Below are positions 1 through 7,300 of a DNA stretch of 10,149 bases, piece after piece. The position numbers were made by a program, and so were the translations under genes. The stretch's first letter is position 1. Every line of letters starts with the position of its first letter. A model generated the notes under the pieces. The model did not search any database and was not told the DNA's origin. It was given only the letters and a program-made list of their open reading frames with translations. Source of the DNA: Candidatus Omnitrophota bacterium (GTDB lineage Bacteria; Omnitrophota; Gorgyraeia; 2-02-FULL-51-18; JAGOUK01); NCBI GenBank assembly GCA_020058965.1, contig JAGVCY010000244.1:1-10149 (forward strand), given 5' to 3'.

Positions 1-1387
1 CCTCCAGAGCGCCGGTCTGTCGCGTATGCCACATCGTTTTGGATTCCTGGATAGCGGGCACAAGCTCCTGAGATTCTGCACCCGAAATATCAAAGATGCG
101 GGTGGTGTGGAGCAAGCTTTTCTCACCCTCTCGCGCGTCGGCCCGTTCGACGGCCAAATACTTCGCGTCCGCGTCCAAAGACACAGACCCCCCTTGCTCC
201 AGAAGAATTCTTGCTGCCGATTCAGACCGCCAAATCCCCTTGAAGACCAGATCTTTAATTTTTTCCAACCAAGAATGCCGACGCGCGAGCTCGTTAAGAT
301 CCCACGCTTCGACCCGCGTACCATTGTTCAGTTGGCGTCCAAAAAACTCCCGTAGTTGTAATACCGCGACCAGTTTGCGCCCTCCGTCGGCGAAGTACGC
401 TTGCGCAGAATCCCAGACGGAGGTGCGGTAAAGGAGCGCCGGTTTTTTTCCGTTCCCAAGGTCATAAACGCTCAGCCCTTGTTGATCCGTCGCAGTCGGC
501 CCTTCGCCCGTTATCGCGCAAAAACGGTCATCGCCTGAAATCTCAGCTCGCATGTGCGCCCGTTGCTGGCTCAAAACCGGCTTGCTTGAATCCGTCCAAA
601 GATCATAGACATCCGCATCGCGGTCGTTCGTCGCGATCAAATACCTTCCTCTGGGCGAAAATTTGAAGGTGTGGCGCGAGTCGTAACTGCCTGTCGGAAT
701 GAATTCCTCCCCGCGGATCTCAAAGAGGTCTGTTTGGAACAGCTCGGCAGGCGCGCCCCCGACGGCCGGGCGATAAGTCACAGTCATCCACCGCCCATCT
801 GGAGAAATTTGCAGGTACTGCTCGGCGTTCCGCTCCCGCTCAATGATCGAAAGCGATAATTCCCGTCCGGTCTTAGCATCGACGAGCCGCGCGTCCGACT
901 TCATATGCGCTTTTCCGTCATAAACCCCCTGCAGGATCAAGAAGCGACTGTCCGGAGAAAATTCGATCTTCCCCGCGGCATATATTTCCTTGCTCTCCGC
1001 GCTCTCCGTCACGCCGGGCAGATCGAATAGCCTAATTCGGTCCGTCCGCGCGTCCTTGACTACGACCCTCCGGCCGTCCGGAGAAAAATGCGCCTTGGAA
1101 TTTATATTGATTCTCATAATCCGCCGCCCATTGGTGAGGTCGACCAGATCTTCTTTCTTCTCTCCGGGGCTCGTCGTAGAACTGCCAGGCATTAGTTCAA
1201 TCAGTCCCGGCTTGTCCCTACTGGTCACCCACTGATATCTCCCATCCCGCGATAACGACCCTTCATTTCCATCAAATACAGCTTCTTCGCCGTCCCCCAG
1301 TCTGACAGCCGTCACCGCCCCCCGATCCACCTCGTCCCACGACACCTCTCCCTCTCGCGCCACCCCCGCCTCCGCCATCCTCGCCCC
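1..1387 (-). repeat. GARMA module 4, cut by the window edge (residues 2586 to at least 3047)
   Basis: It opens with GARMA at 1373-1387, then a Trp motif (EVSWDEVDRGAV) and propeller turns SRDGRYQ, SPDGRRV, SPDSRFL, SPDGRWM, SPRGRYL and a degenerate SGDDRFC. A likely counterpart of the NGDxTLVT block reads FADGGRKLVAV. The window ends inside the propeller region, so it cannot be seen whether a helical domain and further modules follow. Its sequence is clearly divergent from modules 2 and 3. Confidence 0.7.
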
Positions 1388-4300
1388 GGATTCCACTGCA
1401 ATTTTTGGCGCTGCGTACAAGTCCATCAGAACCTTAAGTTCCGTTTCCGCGGATATCCCGAGGTCGGATTTATTGGTGCCCGCGATCCGAATCCCAAACA
1501 TTTTGATAAATTCGGTCAGTCCGTCCAGAAGTGATTGTCCGGATTCTCTGCGCGCTTCCACATCATGAACGGCATTAAAGTCCTTATGAAAACCTGCCAG
1601 CATGTCCGCCGGATCCGCCGCGTGGAGGGAGATCATGTCGAACAAGAAAACCGCATGCCCCAGCATTTTCGCGCGGCCAGCCGGCCCCGTCTCAGCAGGC
1701 GTATGATCCGCGATCTGATCCAGAACGATCTGGGCGACTTCAAGCGTTCTCGATTTTTGATTCTCGTCAGCCGCGGACACCGCCTGATAGAGCATCAGGA
1801 ACACCTCAAGCTCCGCCTCCGCCATCCATTTGGGATGTTTTTTAAAAAATTCGGTATCGGCCATTTCTTGGACGAGACGATCCGGATCGATCTGAAGAAT
1901 GCTCTTTAGAGCATTCGCCGGTCCCGCCCCCTGTTTAAAAATGATGCGCGTACTCTCGTGATTAATTTCGGTCGAAAGCGTGTTCCATGTCGCCAAGCCG
2001 ACCTTTGATCTTCCGTCCGCTCCTTTTCGGATTACAAGGTTAAGATTTTTTCCCTTGGGAAGATTCACCACCCGAAGCACGGAAGACTTTGCAAGCCAGG
2101 CAAAGCTCTCGATGCGCTCGTTAGCGGTCTCAAATAAAGTCGGTGCTGATTGTTGAGTCAAGTCCACAACTCGCAGACTGAAGCGATTGGGAATACTTTT
2201 ACGGGCATTTTTGTATCCCTTTGCGTAAGCCATGCAGCTGCCGTCGGCCGTCACCCTTGCGCGCAATGGATCCAATCCGTCGGTATTAAAATGGCCTTCG
2301 TCCAGCCAATAGGGCCGCTTTGGCAGCCACCGTCTTACAAAGCTCATCGGGCCTCGGTGCAGCAGTGCCCCCAAATGATAAGCAGATAGTTTCCCTTGAT
2401 AAGCGGTGACCAGCGTCTCGTCTCCATTCGCAAACCCGACAAAGTCATGACCTTTTAGATCGATAATTTTTTTAAAGCCGCCGGTCCGCCGCATCTGATA
2501 GACCCGTAAATGGTCTTTGCCCCATAACCCGCCTTTGCCTTTAACAGCCACAAGCGCTCCCTGCGACCCAAACCAGATGGACTCAACGCCCTTCCGCCTA
2601 AAGACCGGGGATTGATAGTCGTCGCTCGAGTAGATTTCCGCATCATGACTCTTGGTGTGGTTAAGCAGCATGGACAAAAATCGGCCATCCGACGACCAGG
2701 TTGGTCCAATCTTGGTGCTGATGAATCGCTTTTTTAGTTCCGCTACACCGTCAGCCCTGAATTCATAAACGCTGCATTCTTCGAACGCACTGCTCGAATT
2801 TTTGACATAAAATTGCCGGCTGTCCGGAGAAAAGTTAAAGCTATTGTTCTCTCCTTTCAACATCCAGGCAACGATATCATTCGGGCCTTCCAAAAAGTGG
2901 ATCCATCGTTTGTTGCGAAGATCATAAATATATAAAAAACCGGGACCGGCGATACCCAGCAAACTTCCGTCAGCTGAAAATTTTACAACCTGTCCATGTA
3001 TCGGAAGGTCAGTCGTATCTCCGGTCAATAAATTAAATATTTTTCCCGATCCTAAGCCGGCAACCGAATGATACTTCACCGCCACCCGGCTGTCGGGAGA
3101 AAACAGCACGCTTCCCCGTCGCGGACCCATATCGAAGAGCACCGGCGGCCGCTCACCCTCTCGATCCACGATGGAAAAGGTCGTGGAGATTTTAGAACTT
3201 TTTTCGAGGACAAATCTACCGTCCGGAGAAGCCGGTCTGAGTGCCCCTTTTTCTTCGTCGTACTGACCGAGACCATGGTCCGTGGCCACCCGGCCCGCCA
3301 GATCACTCCAACCGTTCAGATCCAATCTTCCTCGACCGGCCATCCTCGCCCCCAGGTTCGCGGGCGGCGGGGTTGTTTGCGGGTCTTGATCACCGGGCTC
3401 CCATTTAGCGGTCGGTTGGGTCACAGTCTTGTGCCCTTGATATCTTTTTATCAGGGAAGTTAATAGGGCTGTGGATGATGAGCCGTCCTCAGAACTGGTC
3501 GACCCCGCCGCCGCAGTCCAGAATGTTTTGATAAAACCGGTCAGGCCTTCCAACAGCGGTTGCCCGGAAAGCTTCCGCGCCTCCTGGCTATAGACGGCTC
3601 TGAATTCCTTATGAAATCCTGCCAGCATGTCCGCCGGATTGGCCGCGTGGCGGGAGATCGTCTCAAATACGAATCTCGCGTGCGCCAGCATGATGGCTCT
3701 TCCGGCCGCTCCCGTCTCGGCGGGTGTGTAGTCCGCGATCTGATCTAAGACTATTTGAGCGGTCTCAAGCGTCGCGGCTTTTTGCTTCTCATCGGCCGCG
3801 GCCACCGCCTGCTGGAGCATGAGGAACACCTCCAGCGTTGCTTCTCCGTACCAATCAGGGTGTTTTTGGAAGAATGGGAGGGAGCGCATAGAATCGATTA
3901 AGGCATCGGGATTAACCAAGAATACGCCCACACGATCCTGTGCTACAGAACGGCCGGACCCTTCCCCTCTCTTGATAATGATCCTTGCGCCGTCTCCGTC
4001 AAACGCGGCAGTCGAATCAACCTCCAAATTCATGGAGACCTTCGCCTTCCCGCTGTCGTCGCGACGGATCAGAAGGTTTGTCGCTGCCCCTTCGCCGTCC
4101 TCCATCTGCAACACCGGGGCTTTTTCTTTCCATTTAATTGCATCTATTTTTCTCTTCACGATGGCGATCGGCTGGGTGGAATCAAGCCGAGCGAGATCGA
4201 CGATTCGGATCTCGTCGGCAGAGCGATTATCCGATTCAAGAGCGCTGTAGGCGAGGTGTTCTCCGTCGGCGGATATCTTCGCCGTAAGCGGATCGTTAAG

Positions 4301-7300
4301 TCCGGAGTCAAACAGACCGCGGCCACGCCATAACGGCTTTGGATTAAAATACCCAACCGGTATCCAGCGAGCCATTCGGCCCCAAATCCCCTTGTCCGGC
4401 GCTGGCAATGGATGGGCATAAATGGTTCCTGACGCTTCATAGGTGACAAGCGTCTTGTCACCGTTTCCAAATCCGATAAGCTCGCGATCTTTTAGATGAA
4501 GGCTCTCTTTGACGCTACGGTCTGGGCGCAATTCATAGACCCGCACCGATCGAGTGCTGCCCATTAAACGACCGACAAAAAGTCCGATCGAAAAAAGCAT
4601 CTTTTTGGTGTTTACTGCTACTATCGGTTCCTTCGATCCGAATCTAAATCTCCCGACATTTTTTTTGACCAAAACTGGGCGTCTCAGATTGTTGGCGGCA
4701 TAGATCTCGAGGGTGCCGTCGCCATCATCAAGAGCGCTTTTTTTTGCCAAAAACTCACCGTCCGCGGACCACTCACATACGATCTTTGACCCCCCAAACC
4801 GCCGACTCAGCGTTGCCCGCCCATCGCTCCTAATCCTATAAACACTGATAGTATCGGACTCAGCACTTATTGAAGTTTGAACAAAAACATATCTGCCGTT
4901 CGGCGAGATCTTGAATTGGTCATTAGGGCAATAAAGGGTTTCTGTCGATGCGCCCTTCTCCACAAATTTAAACCACCGATTGTTTCGAATATCATAAATT
5001 CCAAAATTTCCATTCCCGGCGAGCGCCACCAAAGCTCCGTCCGCCGAATATTGAATTTTTCTCCCTTGTAAAAATCGGCTGTCTGTATTGCCGCTCAAGA
5101 GATCGATCAATAAAACCGAACGCTCGCCGCCCTTTTCCTGCACCACGGCCGTCTTGCTATCCGGCGAAAAAGTAACCTTGCCTTTGACTAAAGCATCTAA
5201 AGAGATGGGTCTAGCGGGCAGCTCCCCGCTCAAATCCACGATCGACCCCCCAAATTCCCTTCTATCCGCGTTATACGCGACCACAAATCGCCCGTCCGGC
5301 GAAGCCGCCCCGGCGCGCCGATCCAGATCCTCATATTTGGCCGGATCAAGACTCTGCGCAACCTTTCCTTCCAATCCTTCCCATTCCACCAAGCTCAACT
5401 TCCGTTCCTTCCCACCCGCCGGTGCCGCCATCCGTGCTCCGGCGCTTACTTGGATCAGGGCGCTCTCAAGGTCTTCCTGAGCTCTTTGGGCCATTATTTT
5501 TCCATCAGGCCCCAAGCGCTCGATGCTACTGATGACATAGTCGGGCAACGCTTCCATTGCCAAATCGAACTTTTGAGCCGGCGACGCTCTCCTAAAATTT
5601 AAATAAGTTATAAGCGTCTTATGAACGCCTTCCAGCATATCCAGGGGCTTAAGCCCTGCCCGAGCAACTTCCGGCCGCGTCGTTTCTTCGACCATCCATT
5701 CGAGGATTTCGATCATTTGTATTCTTTTCTTCCGCGCGGACGCTCCTGCGGTCTTTGGAGTCAGGTCCATCGCCAATAGCAATACTCTTTCCATCAGATT
5801 AAAAGCTTCTTGTTTGTTGCGCTCGCTCTCTACGCCCCGCAAAACGGCCCGCATCATCCCGTAGACCTTAAAAGCCGACCCGCCGAGCCATTCGGGATGT
5901 TCTTGATAGACCCGCATCCGCGACATCAGATCCACGATGCTCTTCGTGCTGATCCGCTCTTCTCGGGTTGACCCGGTCGGGCCGTCGGATATCCGCATAA
6001 AGTTTCCGTCTTTCGTAAAATGACAAGATTCCTCCCACGACATGATCGGATCGATCTGAATGGGCGTTCCGTTTTGATCAAACCGGTAATGCCGCTCATT
6101 AGCGGGTCCGCCCACCAAATGGATAGTGATCACTGATCCGTCCTGATTCCATTCAAATTTAGCAACATGGGAAAGCCGCAGAACGACAGAGGCGCGATAA
6201 CGGCCCAGGTTCCATAAAATAAAATTTTTTGCGCCTTTATTTATGAGCGCCTGGATGGGCATCATGGAAACGATCTGACGCCCGCTAGGCGATACCTTCA
6301 TCTCCTCTGAAATTCTCTTCTCATCAAAATCTTTCGAAAAGATAACCCTGTCGGGGTTTGTACGACTCAAGACATGGACATATCTAGACCCCTTCAGCAG
6401 GGCGATGGCATCTCCTCCGTTCATCCATCTCAATAATTTACCCGAACTGCTCAAGGCCGGTTTTTTCAATATGCCCGCATCGGTCAATTTGAGGATACGG
6501 ATACGCTCGTTGTGGGTTTGGATCGCGACTTCTTTCCGCGTTGGTGAAAAGATGTATTTATGCACATAGGCCAGCTTATAAATTGGATGAGTCGGCGAGG
6601 TTGATCGGTATATTTTTAATGTTCCAGAGCGCGTCTCCGTCATTCCGAAATATTTTCCATCGCTCGACCACTGAAAATGGTCGAAGCCCATAAAATATGT
6701 CACGAGATTTGCTTGGCTTCCATCCAGCGAATACAGATAGATTGCGCTCACATCGCCTAAGACTCTTCTTGTGATCGAAAGCATTTTTCCATCAGGAGAG
6801 ATCTGATGCTTGAGAGCGCGATCTAAAACAACCGTCTTATCGTGCCCCTGTCTATTATCTTTAAACACAACCTCCGCTTTACCCGCCAGGTCATAAAGTT
6901 GAAAGTTATCGGATGCGCTGATCGCGGACGCGTACCGGCTGTCAGGCGAAAAAACCAGCTCGTCACGCGGGATCCTTTTTTTGCCCATAGTTTTGATCAA
7001 CTTCTTTTGTAGCAGATCCACGATACGGACCGGATCATCTTGATTCCCAGTCCTATTCGTCACCTCCGTGATTGCGGCATATTTACCGTCTGGTGATATT
7101 TCCAATGGAAGGATGCTTGAATCCGCCACGCTAACCGGGATTCGCCTATCCGGTCTTTCAAGGTCTACCAAATAAAAAAATTCTCTCCAAGCTTTGGCTA
7201 TGACATACCTACCGTCCTCCGAGGCGTGTCCCTTTTCCAAACTGAGGGTCAAATCGCGTGCTTTATCATGATCCAATTTTTGAGCATAAAATTCCCGCAC

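Noticed and set aside
2455..2709. Minus-strand frames of 60-104 codons at 2455-2709, 3076-3306, 4156-4470, 7378-7662 and 7659-7856
   Set aside because: They are in frames other than the continuous giant frame and lack any recognisable content.
3068..3463. Open plus-strand frame of 131 codons, and similar ones at 3819-4250, 5088-5480, 8165-8536 and 9351-9683
   Set aside because: They lie antisense to the giant gene or to pheT, are Arg/Ser/Pro-rich, show no domain or ribosome site, and the opposite strand has clear conserved motifs.
1496..3910. Long direct repeat considered as an insertion sequence or other mobile element
   Set aside because: The repeat is in-frame protein module duplication, with no transposase, terminal inverted repeats or target-site duplication.
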